Positions 1 to 7,018 of a stretch of 11,811 bases of DNA are shown in pieces. Origin of the DNA: JAUPVL01 sp964512085 (GTDB taxonomy: Bacteria > Patescibacteriota > Saccharimonadia > CAILAD01 > BJGX01); NCBI GenBank assembly GCA_964512085.1, contig CAZEIU010000024.1, forward strand, positions 1 to 11,811, read 5' to 3'. The position numbers and the translations under genes were made by a program. Every line of letters begins with the position of its first letter. The stretch's first letter is position 1. Below the pieces are notes generated by a model. The model saw only the letters and a program-made list of their open reading frames with translations. It did not search any database and was not told the origin of the DNA.

Positions 1-495
1 GACGAAGAGCTAACGATTCAGGTGCCAGTATTCGAAATAATTAGCGACAGACCCCATGCGTGGCGCTATACAGCCCAAAGTAGACTAAGAAGCTATTGGG
101 TACCAATTGAGGAGATTGAGAACACTAGCAATGAATGGTTGACTGTTACTCAGTTTGATAGGAACATTCTACGGCTTGTAGCAAAAAAAACTAGACCATT
201 ACTCCCGCTTGATTATTTGGATGGCAAAAGAGAAGAAAGAGGAGTATCTGATATTACGCCCCGAAATAAATTAAAAGAACTTTCTCTTCAGCGCCGAACT
301 CAGCTAGAGCATGTAATCGGTATAATTGAGTATGAACTATGGCAACAAGCATATGTTTTGCCTATAAGTTTCAAAATTAGTTTTCCGTTTCATCCCGATA
401 CTATGAAACTGGTCCGTAAGCATTATATGGATGCTGGCTATGAAGTAGACATTAAAGACGATCCTTATCCTAGCTGGACAATCGGCCTGAGTTGA
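1..495 (+). CDS. C-terminal part of an unrecognised protein (5' end outside window)
   Basis: The reading frame is open from base 1 to a TGA at 493-495, so about 164 residues are visible and the gene probably starts upstream of the window. A GTG at 22 could be read as a start, but no ribosome binding site precedes it and the frame stays open before it. I do not recognise the family. The visible part is soluble-looking, with no membrane segment or signal peptide: a basic, charged middle (around residues 55-105) and an aromatic C-terminus rich in Tyr, Trp and Pro. It is followed directly by a rho-independent terminator, so it is the last gene of its transcript and not part of the exonuclease-cysS unit. 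Confidence 0.6.
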   Translation, partial: DEELTIQVPVFEIISDRPHAWRYTAQSRLRSYWVPIEEIENTSNEWLTVTQFDRNILRLVAKKTRPLLPLDYLDGKREERGVSDITPRNKLKELSLQRRTQLEHVIGIIEYELWQQAYVLPISFKISFPFHPDTMKLVRKHYMDAGYEVDIKDDPYPSWTIGLS

Positions 496-501
496 TATTT
501 G

Positions 502-526
502 CCCGAGAACATCTCGGGTATTTTTA
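502..526 (+). terminator. Rho-independent terminator of the first gene
   Basis: CCCGAGA (502-508) and TCTCGGG (512-518) form a 7-bp perfect stem with loop ACA, followed by TATTTTTAT. It lies 7 bases after the stop codon of the partial gene. Confidence 0.85.
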
Positions 527-538
527 TACTTATTCAGT

Positions 539-544
539 TATAAT
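539..544 (+). promoter_or_regulatory. -10 box (TATAAT) for exonuclease-cysS, probably leaderless
   Basis: A perfect TATAAT ends 8 bases before the ATG at 553. Transcription would then start at about 551, giving a leaderless mRNA beginning at or just before that ATG. No convincing -35 box is visible; the upstream space is occupied by the preceding terminator. Confidence 0.6.
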
Positions 545-552
545 AGATGTAT

Positions 553-1092
553 ATGAGATTTAAACGCGACATAATAATGATAGATTTTGAGACTACCGAT
601 GGTAGACCTAATTACGCCAAGCCTATTCAGTTAGCTGCGGTACTTTTAGACAAAACTACACTCAAAGAAAAAAAATCTTTTGTAAGTTATATCCACCAAG
701 ATATGACCGACGCCGATCCACGGGCAAGTAAAGTGCATGGAATATCGCAAAACGATCTTTCAGATGCGCCCAAAGAACAAGAGGTAATGCAGAAGTTTTT
801 AGATACATTTGGTACCGATTTATTCTTAAGTTGCTTTACGACTTTATTAGACATGAAAATGCTTGAGACAATGATGAATTCTATAGGGCACGATCTGATG
901 GAATACGATTATCATATTTTAGATTTATGGCCAATTATTTATATACATTTTGTTAAGCAAGGTAGAGGAGATATTTATCGATCTGAAGAAACATTTAAAG
1001 AGTTTGGCCTGCCATCTAGAGGCGATCACGATGCTCTAGAAGATTGTAGGCATTCGGCCGAAGTATTACGTAAAATTGTTTTTGAAAATTAG
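553..1092 (+). CDS. DEDDh-family 3'-5' exonuclease, ExoI-like N-terminal domain
   Basis: A 179-residue RNase T/DEDDh exonuclease fold. The first acidic motif is DFE near the N-terminus in the context MIDFETTDGRPN, which resembles exonuclease I (SbcB) and oligoribonuclease-type enzymes. The middle motif has Asp in LLDMKML, but the usual HN just before it is replaced by SCFT. The C-terminal motif is HDALEDC, giving His and the last Asp. The family uses two metal ions to remove 3' nucleotides from DNA or RNA. It has only the exonuclease domain, so it is much shorter than ExoI (about 470 residues). ATG 553 is preferred over ATG 547, two codons upstream, because the -10 box at 539-544 would place the transcript start downstream of 547. 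The cysS start lies 2 bases after its stop, so the two are probably co-transcribed. Substrate cannot be told; a proofreading, repair or RNA-trimming role is equally possible. Confidence 0.85.
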   Translation: MRFKRDIIMIDFETTDGRPNYAKPIQLAAVLLDKTTLKEKKSFVSYIHQDMTDADPRASKVHGISQNDLSDAPKEQEVMQKFLDTFGTDLFLSCFTTLLDMKMLETMMNSIGHDLMEYDYHILDLWPIIYIHFVKQGRGDIYRSEETFKEFGLPSRGDHDALEDCRHSAEVLRKIVFEN

Positions 1093-1094
1093 CT

Positions 1095-2474
1095 ATGATC
1101 AAACTATACAATTCTCTTACTAAATCAAAAAAAATATTTACTCCAATTAAGCCAGGGATTGTTAAGATGTACTCTTGTGGGCCAACTGTTTATGATCACG
1201 CTCACATTGGTAACTTACGATCTTATATTTTTGTCGATACCTTGCAAAAAGTATTACGTCTTATTGAGGGCTATAAAGTAGATTGGGTAATGAATATTAC
1301 CGATATAGACGATCGTATGATAGCCAAACTTCAAAAAGATTATCCTAACGACGAACCAGCAATCGGGCTAAAAAAAATATCTCAAAAATATACTGACATA
1401 TTTCTCGGTGACATAGCAAAAGTAGGAATTGATAAAGAAGACATTTCTCACTTAGTTTTAGCTACAGAGCATATTGATAAAATGCAAGAACTCATAAAGC
1501 ACCTTTTAAGACAAAAGATTGCCTATGTCTCGGATGGTAGTATTTACTTTAGTATCGAGCAATATAAACAGCAGGGTGGAGATTATGGCCAATTGGTAAA
1601 CATTGACTATGACGCACAAGCTAGAGTAACTGACGATCAAGACCAAAAAGAGGGAGTTAGCGACTTCGCATTATGGAAAGCTCAAAAAGCTGGTGAACCA
1701 AGTTGGGATTTTGAATGGTTGGGCGATAATTTACCCGGAAGACCTGGCTGGCACATTGAGTGTTCGGCAATGAGTACCGAATATTTAGGCAAGCCTTTCG
1801 ATATTCATACTGGCGGAGTAGATCTTAAGTTTCCGCATCACGAGAATGAAATTGCCCAATGTGGTGGCGCCCAAGCTAACTTCTTTGTTCACAATGAGCA
1901 CTTAAATGTCGAGACCGAGAAGATGAGTAAAAGCAAAGGCAATTTTACTACTATAGATGACGTAGAAGATCCGCTAGCCTTCAGGCTACTATGTTTGCAA
2001 GCTCATTATCGATCACAAATGGAGTATGGTGCTGTCTCGCTCCAGTCTGCGCATGATAGACTAAATGCACTAAGAAGTTATGTAGATAAGATGGTTTTGG
2101 CTTGGCCTAATCAGTTGCCAGAGAAGGATAGCTCAAAACAAAGTGAACAATTTGTAGAAGAAGTTTTTGCAGCACTTAGAGATGATCTTAATACACCAGC
2201 AGCTCTAGCGGCCTTTTCGCATATAGAAAACAAAGTGTTTTCATTACAAACGCTTAAGGCTATATCAAAATTTGAAGAGATTCTATCAATTAAGTTAGTT
2301 GATAGCACACCTCTTACTTCAGAGCAAAGAGCCCTTATTACTGATTATGATAATGCCAGAGAAAATAAACAATATGTCGAATCTGACCAAATCAGATCAG
2401 AGCTCAAAGACAAACATAGCTTGCAAATATCAGATACAGAGTACGGCCCATTAGTAAACAGAATTCGAAGCTAG
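1095..2474 (+). CDS. cysS: Cysteinyl-tRNA synthetase
   Basis: A class I aminoacyl-tRNA synthetase that activates cysteine with ATP and transfers it to tRNA(Cys) in the cytoplasm. At 459 residues it has the normal bacterial length. The HIGH-type signature is HIGN at residues 37-40, with Cys28 just before it as the first zinc ligand (YSCGPTVYD). The other ligands lie in WHIECSAMS and in FPHHENEIAQ. KMSKS is at residues 276-280. The C-terminal DALR-like helical region contains the usual LNTP motif (DDLNTPAAL). The ATG is 2 bases after the exonuclease stop with no strong Shine-Dalgarno sequence, suggesting translational coupling. The last 24 bases overlap the 3' end of the convergent idi gene. 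The call is secure; all catalytic and zinc-binding residues are in place. Confidence 0.98.
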   Translation: MIKLYNSLTKSKKIFTPIKPGIVKMYSCGPTVYDHAHIGNLRSYIFVDTLQKVLRLIEGYKVDWVMNITDIDDRMIAKLQKDYPNDEPAIGLKKISQKYTDIFLGDIAKVGIDKEDISHLVLATEHIDKMQELIKHLLRQKIAYVSDGSIYFSIEQYKQQGGDYGQLVNIDYDAQARVTDDQDQKEGVSDFALWKAQKAGEPSWDFEWLGDNLPGRPGWHIECSAMSTEYLGKPFDIHTGGVDLKFPHHENEIAQCGGAQANFFVHNEHLNVETEKMSKSKGNFTTIDDVEDPLAFRLLCLQAHYRSQMEYGAVSLQSAHDRLNALRSYVDKMVLAWPNQLPEKDSSKQSEQFVEEVFAALRDDLNTPAALAAFSHIENKVFSLQTLKAISKFEEILSIKLVDSTPLTSEQRALITDYDNARENKQYVESDQIRSELKDKHSLQISDTEYGPLVNRIRS

Positions 2475-3023
2475 CAGTTGATTTTGATTTATTAGTCTGT
2501 TGAATTTATTATTTTTGTTTAGCAAACCCGACTCTTCTACACACCATTCGGTGTAACTATTGGGCTTACTAATTTCATCTAAAAAGCTTTGCCAATCTAC
2601 CCACCGAAAGTCCATTACCTCGCTGGGGTTTGGTTGAGGCTCAATATCAGCAAGCGCCACTACTACAGGACAAATCTCGTTCTCTACAATTCCTAGGTGC
2701 GTATATTTGTATCTATAGCTAGGTAGTATTAAATTAAACTTTTCTAAGTTTAAGTCTACATTTAATTCATATTTGAGTCTTCTTTGCGCAGCATGTTCTG
2801 GAGTTTCATCAAGCATAGGGTGACCGCAAACGGTATTACTCCATACTTTTGGCCAAGTAATTTTGAATTTAGAACGTTGTTGTAATATTAACTCGTTTTT
2901 ACTATTAAACAAAAAAAGCGAAAAACCTCTATGAAGCTTGGTATCGCCGGTATGAACGGTAAGCTTTTCTTCGGTACCAAGAACCTCATTATTTTCGTTA
3001 ATTAAGACTACTTCTTCTTTCAT
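2451..3023 (-). CDS. idi: Isopentenyl-diphosphate delta-isomerase, type 1
   Basis: A Nudix-fold isomerase that interconverts isopentenyl and dimethylallyl diphosphate, the starters of isoprenoid and undecaprenyl-phosphate synthesis. Length is 190 residues, close to E. coli Idi (182). The catalytic Cys-containing motif appears as NTVCGHPMLDETPEHAAQRR, followed by YELNVD. The second catalytic motif, with the metal-binding and catalytic glutamates, is VENEICPV. The N-terminal LHRGFSLFLFNSKNEL matches the family's opening strand. The ATG at 3023 lies 6 bases after a TATAAT box, so the mRNA is probably leaderless. It is convergent with cysS and overlaps its last 24 bases, including both stop codons. 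No other isoprenoid gene is visible, so the source of its substrate is not known from this window; type 1 Idi is the main alternative to the flavin-dependent type 2 enzyme, which this is not. Confidence 0.96.
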   Translation of the reverse strand: MKEEVVLINENNEVLGTEEKLTVHTGDTKLHRGFSLFLFNSKNELILQQRSKFKITWPKVWSNTVCGHPMLDETPEHAAQRRLKYELNVDLNLEKFNLILPSYRYKYTHLGIVENEICPVVVALADIEPQPNPSEVMDFRWVDWQSFLDEISKPNSYTEWCVEESGLLNKNNKFNRLINQNQLLASNSVY

Positions 3024-3029
3024 AATATT

Positions 3030-3038
3030 ATTATATCA
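3030..3038 (-). promoter_or_regulatory. Extended -10 promoter of idi (TGATATAAT)
   Basis: On the minus strand a perfect TGnTATAAT element lies with its last base 6 bases before the idi ATG. The expected transcript start coincides with the start codon, so idi is probably leaderless. The T of the TG overlaps the T-run of the upstream terminator, an extremely tight packing. Confidence 0.65.
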
Positions 3039-3063
3039 AAAAACCCCAAGCATTTGCTTGGGG
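3038..3063 (-). terminator. Rho-independent terminator of the 141-residue gene
   Basis: Read on the minus strand, CCCCAAGC, loop AAAT, GCTTGGGG is an 8-bp perfect stem (3044-3063) followed by six T (3043-3038). It lies 6 bases after the stop of the upstream minus-strand gene. Confidence 0.9.
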
Positions 3064-3069
3064 AGTAAA

Positions 3070-3495
3070 TTAACTCTGTCGATAACGACAGCGAACAATG
3101 ATTCTAATACCAAGAAGTTTGTACCATTTGATGTTGCTCTCTATGACGTGAGCAACGGATGGTGTGACTTCAATTGCTACTAGATTTTCCAGATAATCAA
3201 CTAATTGCTGGATATGGCAACTACTGAAACAGCCAGAAATGTGTACGAACTTGCAATTAATAGGTATTTTATTGATGGGCTCTTTTGAATTAACCGGACT
3301 CCACATCCATGGATCACAGTGTGGAATATAATTACCCTCAACTAACACCCTAACTTCTGATGTTGTATCATAAGTTTTCTTGCTAGTTAGCCCATTTTTA
3401 CAAACACCACACCATTCTCTTGGCATTAGGTGAATGCATTCTTCATCAAGATCTTCTTGCTGCAAAGGTACTGCATCCGCCATGGCTTGCGCCAT
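3070..3495 (-). CDS. Unrecognised 141-residue protein with a C-x-H-x6-C-x2-C zinc-finger-like motif
   Basis: I do not recognise the whole protein. The start is taken at the ATG at 3495 because GGAGGGG lies immediately upstream (spacing about 5); a TTG at 3519 would extend the frame by 8 residues but has no ribosome binding site. Near the N-terminus, ECIHLMPREWCGVCKNG gives Cys20, His22, Cys29 and Cys32, a probable zinc knuckle. A similar CxH...WCxxC pattern occurs, to my knowledge, at the ends of various actinobacterial proteins. The second half holds four more cysteines and a histidine-cysteine cluster (FVHISGCFSSCH), then a helical stretch and a very basic tail (RIIVRCRYRQS). No membrane segment or signal peptide is seen. 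It stands alone between two terminators, so it may be transcribed separately from its neighbours. A DNA- or RNA-binding role is possible but unproven. Confidence 0.7.
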   Translation of the reverse strand: MAQAMADAVPLQQEDLDEECIHLMPREWCGVCKNGLTSKKTYDTTSEVRVLVEGNYIPHCDPWMWSPVNSKEPINKIPINCKFVHISGCFSSCHIQQLVDYLENLVAIEVTPSVAHVIESNIKWYKLLGIRIIVRCRYRQS

Positions 3496-3555
3496 TTCCC
3501 CTCCGTTGTAGGTGGACAATATTTATACGATACCACAATTACTAAAAAAGTACAA

Positions 3556-3585
3556 GTAAAAAAGCCAATGATAAACATTGGCTTT
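3556..3585 (-). terminator. Rho-independent terminator of the HD / zinc-motif transcript
   Basis: Minus strand: AAAGCCAATG (from 3585) pairs with CATTGGCTTT (to 3561) across a 5-base loop, and the stem runs into a tract of T (3563-3558). It lies 6 bases after the stop of the 42-residue gene. Confidence 0.88.
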
Positions 3586-3590
3586 AATAG

Positions 3591-3719
3591 TTAGTTATTG
3601 CTAGGGCACTTACCACTACCGCCACAGTGACGGCAGTTAACAGCTGCGGGAGTAGAGAAGTAGCCCTTGCCTCCACAATGCTGGCAGGTCTTCTCGTCGC
3701 CACATTTGCTGCAGGCCAT
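3591..3719 (-). CDS. 42-residue DnaJ-type zinc-motif microprotein
   Basis: A small gene, ATG to TAA, with AAAGAGG placed about 6 bases before the start. The protein carries CxxC near the N-terminus (Cys3, Cys6), then CQHCGGKGYF and CRHCGGSGKC, i.e. two CxxCGGxG units like those of the DnaJ cysteine-rich domain (consensus CxxCxGxG). Nine of 42 residues are cysteine, so it is almost certainly a zinc-binding protein. DnaJ itself has four such units inside a large protein; here two stand alone with no J domain. The J domain of this cluster is found in the first gene (7042-8142), which suggests the functions of a J protein are split among genes. It starts 34 bases after the HD gene and shares its terminator. 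It could be a substrate-binding or scaffold factor; a simple rubredoxin-like metal carrier is the alternative. Confidence 0.85.
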   Translation of the reverse strand: MACSKCGDEKTCQHCGGKGYFSTPAAVNCRHCGGSGKCPSNN

Positions 3720-3752
3720 GTGTTAGCCTCTTTCTGTCGATGTCTTTGTGGG

Positions 3753-4394
3753 TTACGACGACTGGGTTCTACCGATGGGTGACCAAGTGTCGCCTTCGGT
3801 TAGTGGAAAGTCGTAAAACACTCGAGCACTCCACAAATCGCAGGTGTGGCAAAAAACCGCCAGTGGTGACATAGTGCGAGCACCAGGCGAGTAATCCTTG
3901 TCTCTAATGCCTTCTACAAACTTAAGAGCGTGCCAATGAGCTTCGCTCAATTCAATCTCGTATTCGTTAATCAATCGCTTCTTAAACAGCTCACGATTAG
4001 CTTTAGATAGCATGTCGGGCTTAATTACAAATTTTCCGTCATCGTCTAATGCAATAGACCCATCGTCATTTAATTCTACTCGCCAAGGTTTTTCGATGTC
4101 GTGCAAAAATAGTACCAGTAATGCATCAGACAAACTAAATTGCTCGCTGGCGGGGAGCAAATTCATTCTGCCGGTAAGTACTATAAATTGATAAAGCTGT
4201 AGGGCTATATTGCAGATTTCTAAGACATGGTCACTGTATCCGCCTTGCCAAGCTTGGTGATTATGAGTAGATCCCGGAGCATGAACAATCCTCCAGTTGT
4301 TATCATCTAGTAACTTTCTAAGCTGTGTCCTTTGCGGTTCTTCAATAACATTTAACAGCTCATCAACGTCATAATAGACCAAAGTGTTGCTCAT
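3753..4394 (-). CDS. HD-domain phosphohydrolase-like protein
   Basis: A soluble 213-residue protein. The metal-binding pattern of the HD superfamily is visible: THNHQAWQGGYSDH (His44, His46, Gly51-Gly52, His56), FLHDIEKPW (His98-Asp99) and FCHTCDLW (His183, Asp186). The GG-x2-H followed by HDI-x-K arrangement resembles HD hydrolases acting on nucleotides or on RNA ends. No partner domain is present, so the substrate is unknown; a nucleotide phosphate ester is a reasonable guess given the PurA-like gene just upstream. The start is taken at ATG 4394, with ACGGGG about 6 bases before it, rather than a TTG at 4460. That TTG is part of a likely -35 box, and the 22 extra residues have no ribosome binding site. 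It has its own putative promoter and is followed by the zinc-motif microprotein, with which it probably forms one transcript. Confidence 0.78.
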   Translation of the reverse strand: MSNTLVYYDVDELLNVIEEPQRTQLRKLLDDNNWRIVHAPGSTHNHQAWQGGYSDHVLEICNIALQLYQFIVLTGRMNLLPASEQFSLSDALLVLFLHDIEKPWRVELNDDGSIALDDDGKFVIKPDMLSKANRELFKKRLINEYEIELSEAHWHALKFVEGIRDKDYSPGARTMSPLAVFCHTCDLWSARVFYDFPLTEGDTWSPIGRTQSS

Positions 4395-4431
4395 AGCAGC
4401 CCCGTTTCTGTAAGGTACCAATACTTCTATT

Positions 4432-4460
4432 ACTCTACAGATAAGAATATTATTATTCAA
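4432..4460 (-). promoter_or_regulatory. Putative promoter of the HD gene
   Basis: Minus strand: TTGAAT (4460-4455), a 17-base spacer, then TAGAGT (4437-4432). Both boxes are imperfect, but spacing is ideal and the element lies just after the terminator of the preceding gene. Confidence 0.45.
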
Positions 4461-4471
4461 GCATATCTATT

Positions 4472-4499
4472 AAAAAACCCAACACAATATGTGTTGGGT
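4472..4499 (-). terminator. Rho-independent terminator of the PurA-like gene
   Basis: Minus strand: ACCCAACACA and TGTGTTGGGT form a 10-bp perfect stem with a 3-base loop (4499-4477), followed by a run of T (4477-4472). It starts 10 bases after the PurA-like stop. Confidence 0.9.
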
Positions 4500-4508
4500 A
4501 GTATTTTT

Positions 4509-5867
4509 TTAAACTCTAAGTAGTTTATCGTTGGCGGTAGGTCCAGTAGAGGTTAGCACAACCGGCACGTTAAGCTCAGACTCAATGAGCTCTAAATATG
4601 GCGCAATACATTCTTTTGTAAATGGTCCGCTGAATAACTGGGTTAGCTCGGGCGTCATACCAAACAGGCTCTCAGTAAGACGGGCTTGATAGTCAAGGTC
4701 TGGCGCCTCACACCGAGCCAATCTGTCAATTAGTCTATTTCCACCTCTAGATACGGCATTGCGGTATGCGAAGCAAGCCGACCATTCCTCTTGGCCGTAG
4801 AGCTGATCGAGGTTAGAAATTACTAGGCCATCGAGATGTCCGACAACATCTAAGGCGTAACGGGCCATTACAAAGTCAAAATGACCGAATCGCATATTCT
4901 CTTGCCAAGGGTTAAGTGGGTTGTTGCTGTCTGTAAGTAAGGAGTTAAGCTCGGCATCTTCAGTTACAAATGGGCCGGCACCATGCCGTGTAGCGTAAGC
5001 CCGCAAAAGCCCTAGCTTATTAACCTCACCATCATAACTACACTCACTAAGCAATGTATCGGCATTAGCGTTGGTTGTGGTGCTCCAGGTAGTGTAGGGG
5101 TGAAACCCATACCACTCATCTAGCAGTACTCCCTGTGCACCCTCAAACACCACATGTTGGTTCTCGTTCAATAGCTTCGCCAGGTAGTTACAATCGACAA
5201 TTTGTACATGTTCTAAGAACACCTTATAAAACTCAACTACAATTGTACTAAGGGTAGTATCGAGTAGCGTTGCAATATCGTGTTTTACCAAATCATTACC
5301 AGCAAGGCTATCGAAATGTTCCTCTAGCTGCGAAAGCTTTAATGTACGAATACTCTCTAGCTTTTTCAAAACTACTTTGGGGCTGGCTAGGTCTTTTGCT
5401 CGCAAGACAATATTTGGGCAGTCAATACTATCACTCATAGTTTCACCAATGCCATGACCGCACGAGCCGTGTCGCTCAGCGCCACGCAAAGCCTCACGAA
5501 TTCTGTTGGCAGCCTCTTGGTATGGTGATATTACAAGTGCGTCTTCTTCGATAGTGACTCTGTAAATAGCATCGTTAACCCCCTTACACTCAAGTATCTT
5601 AGCTTCTTTAAACATTCTAAACGGGTTTACTAGCATAAATCGAGATAGGTGAGTATGAGTGCCAGTCACAAAGCTAGCGCTGCCAAATTGGCTAAAAGTA
5701 TGGTGTTTGCCATCAATTGTTACAACATTGTGTCCGGCTTGCGCACCACCACAAAACCTTACTACCAAGGTTACATCGTGTTCTCTAGCATAATAATCGG
5801 TGATGCTGCCTTTGCCACTATCACCAAAGGCAATATCTGTCACTATGGTGACGCGATGATTGGTCAT
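4509..5867 (-). CDS. Adenylosuccinate synthetase homologue (PurA fold) with altered substrate loop
   Basis: PurA joins IMP and aspartate using GTP; this 452-residue protein is clearly of that family (E. coli PurA is 432) but diverged. Seen in order: FGDSGKGS (residues 14-21; canonical GDEGKGK) keeps the catalytic Asp16; GGAQAGHN keeps the catalytic His46. GSCGHGIGET stands where PurA has GTTGRGIGP; FEGAQGVLLD and TRHGAGPF are well conserved; SNLDQLYG replaces the TKLDVLDG guanine-recognition motif and keeps its Asp. The segment before the conserved GWFD/GHFD reads NPWQENMRFGHFD, so the usual TTGRxR loop that holds the aspartate carboxylate is gone. I infer a PurA-type GTP-dependent ligase with a different amine or nucleotide substrate, not a housekeeping PurA. 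Saccharibacteria generally lack de novo purine synthesis, which supports a special role. GAGAG precedes the ATG. No promoter is visible between the vWA terminator and this gene. A related phage enzyme, PurZ, also differs from PurA near the active site, but I see no other phage purine genes. Confidence 0.85.
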   Translation of the reverse strand: MTNHRVTIVTDIAFGDSGKGSITDYYAREHDVTLVVRFCGGAQAGHNVVTIDGKHHTFSQFGSASFVTGTHTHLSRFMLVNPFRMFKEAKILECKGVNDAIYRVTIEEDALVISPYQEAANRIREALRGAERHGSCGHGIGETMSDSIDCPNIVLRAKDLASPKVVLKKLESIRTLKLSQLEEHFDSLAGNDLVKHDIATLLDTTLSTIVVEFYKVFLEHVQIVDCNYLAKLLNENQHVVFEGAQGVLLDEWYGFHPYTTWSTTTNANADTLLSECSYDGEVNKLGLLRAYATRHGAGPFVTEDAELNSLLTDSNNPLNPWQENMRFGHFDFVMARYALDVVGHLDGLVISNLDQLYGQEEWSACFAYRNAVSRGGNRLIDRLARCEAPDLDYQARLTESLFGMTPELTQLFSGPFTKECIAPYLELIESELNVPVVLTSTGPTANDKLLRV

Positions 5868-5913
5868 TGCTTCTCTCTCGATTCGGCGGTTCTTTGAACG
5901 ACGATCTTTGCTT

Positions 5914-5947
5914 GGTAAAAGGGCCCGGCGCGTATTGCGCCGGGCCC
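5914..5947 (-). terminator. Very GC-rich rho-independent terminator or attenuator between vWA and PurA-like genes
   Basis: GGGCCCGGCGC (5921-5931) and GCGCCGGGCCC (5937-5947) form an 11-bp perfect stem with a 5-base loop. On the minus strand it is followed by TTTTACC. It sits 21 bases after the vWA stop and about 45 bases before the PurA-like start. The T-tract is short, so partial read-through is plausible. Confidence 0.8.
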
Positions 5948-5968
5948 AGGTGTTGCAGCGACTCTGAC

Positions 5969-6985
5969 TTAGAGCCGCTTGGTGCCACTAGAGGTGGCGG
6001 GTTCGGGCAGCGATCCCTCGCTGTCGGCCACGGTTGCGACCGAGTTGGCGTGTGCCTCGAAAGGCACGAGCGCCGAGCCGGCGCGCGCCACAGCATCAGG
6101 GTCGGCACCAGCCGCACGGAGTAGGTCCATACCCTCGGCGTAAGAGCCGACGGTACCCTCGAGTCGAGCAACGAGCAGAGCAATCTGCTCGCTGATGTCC
6201 TCGAGTCCCTGGGTGGGAATGACATACTGTTCGCCCAGCAGCTTCTGCCAGACGCCCAGCGAGCCCTGCATCTCGGCCGCGCCGGTCCTGACATGGAAGA
6301 AGTACACCTCGTACCACTGCCTCGCCATGGCTACGACTTCCTCGATGGTAAGGTCTCCCTGCACGTCGTCGTCGATGTAGCGCTTGATCTCGCCACGTGG
6401 CACCACGGGCAGAGGGCTCTCGTCACCGGTGAGGATCAGATAGCCCTTCTTGCCTCGCTTGGTCACGCTGTCGAGGCGCGAGTGGGCACCCAAGAAGTAG
6501 AGCAGCAGTCCGGGGCTTTCGCCACCGTTGCCACCACCCATACCTTCAAGGTAGAGGTTGTTGAGCCAGTCCTCCATCTCGAGGCCCGACTCGAACTGAC
6601 CGACTTGGCACGGCGCCACCTCGTCGTAACTGCCGTCGCCGTAAGCCCCAAAGAGAAGCTGTGCGTCGGGCAAGCCGGCGCGGAGAAGGGCACCCTTGAG
6701 GGTCATCAACTTCTCCTGCAACAGCATTGGAGCGCTGCCCATCGAGCCGGTCTCGTCGAAACCGACGGCGATGGGGACGGTGAGGGGGTGTTCGGTGGAG
6801 TCGAGGCACTCGCGCACCTTCTCGCCAACGGTGTTGAGTCGCCGAGGGTCCACACTTTCGTGGATCTTCTGCTCGTGCCGTGGCCGACTGCGAGTTGCGG
6901 CGGTGTGGGCGAACGTCGTTCCGCTCGCTGCACGGTAGGCGTGCCTAGCCCTGAGGTCGTCGGCGGTTGCACTGGAGGTACCCAT
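5969..6985 (-). CDS. von Willebrand factor A (vWA) domain protein, GC-rich
   Basis: A 338-residue soluble protein with one vWA (metal-ion-dependent adhesion, MIDAS) domain from about residue 68 to 260. The MIDAS first motif is FDETGSMG (Asp77, Thr79, Ser81, the DxTGS form), a Gly-rich MGGGNGGES follows, and the last metal-site Asp lies in LILTGDES. The N-terminal 65 residues are basic and charged, the C-terminus is low-complexity and Ala/Ser-rich. vWA domains bind partner proteins through the metal. Bacterial vWA proteins are often paired with kinases or AAA ATPases (for example TerY with a kinase in tellurite-resistance clusters), so the upstream pseudokinase is its likely partner. The ATG follows GAAAGGA at good spacing. 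Base composition differs sharply from both neighbours: 41 of 60 bases in 6001-6060 are G or C, against 19 of 60 in 1381-1440. This suggests recent acquisition, possibly from a high-GC actinobacterial host. The long plus-strand frame opposite it is a GC-driven shadow. Confidence 0.85.
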   Translation of the reverse strand: MGTSSATADDLRARHAYRAASGTTFAHTAATRSRPRHEQKIHESVDPRRLNTVGEKVRECLDSTEHPLTVPIAVGFDETGSMGSAPMLLQEKLMTLKGALLRAGLPDAQLLFGAYGDGSYDEVAPCQVGQFESGLEMEDWLNNLYLEGMGGGNGGESPGLLLYFLGAHSRLDSVTKRGKKGYLILTGDESPLPVVPRGEIKRYIDDDVQGDLTIEEVVAMARQWYEVYFFHVRTGAAEMQGSLGVWQKLLGEQYVIPTQGLEDISEQIALLVARLEGTVGSYAEGMDLLRAAGADPDAVARAGSALVPFEAHANSVATVADSEGSLPEPATSSGTKRL

Positions 6986-7018
6986 GGTGGTTCCTTTCGG
7001 GTTGTGTGGATGGGCGTT

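Noticed and set aside
4395..4460. N-terminal 22-residue extension of the HD protein from a TTG start
   Set aside because: The TTG lies in a likely -35 box, has no ribosome binding site, and ATG 4394 has one.
5649..5897. Plus-strand 82-codon frame over the start of the PurA-like gene
   Set aside because: It covers the conserved GDSGKG and GGAQAGHN motifs of the minus-strand gene and has no family signature.
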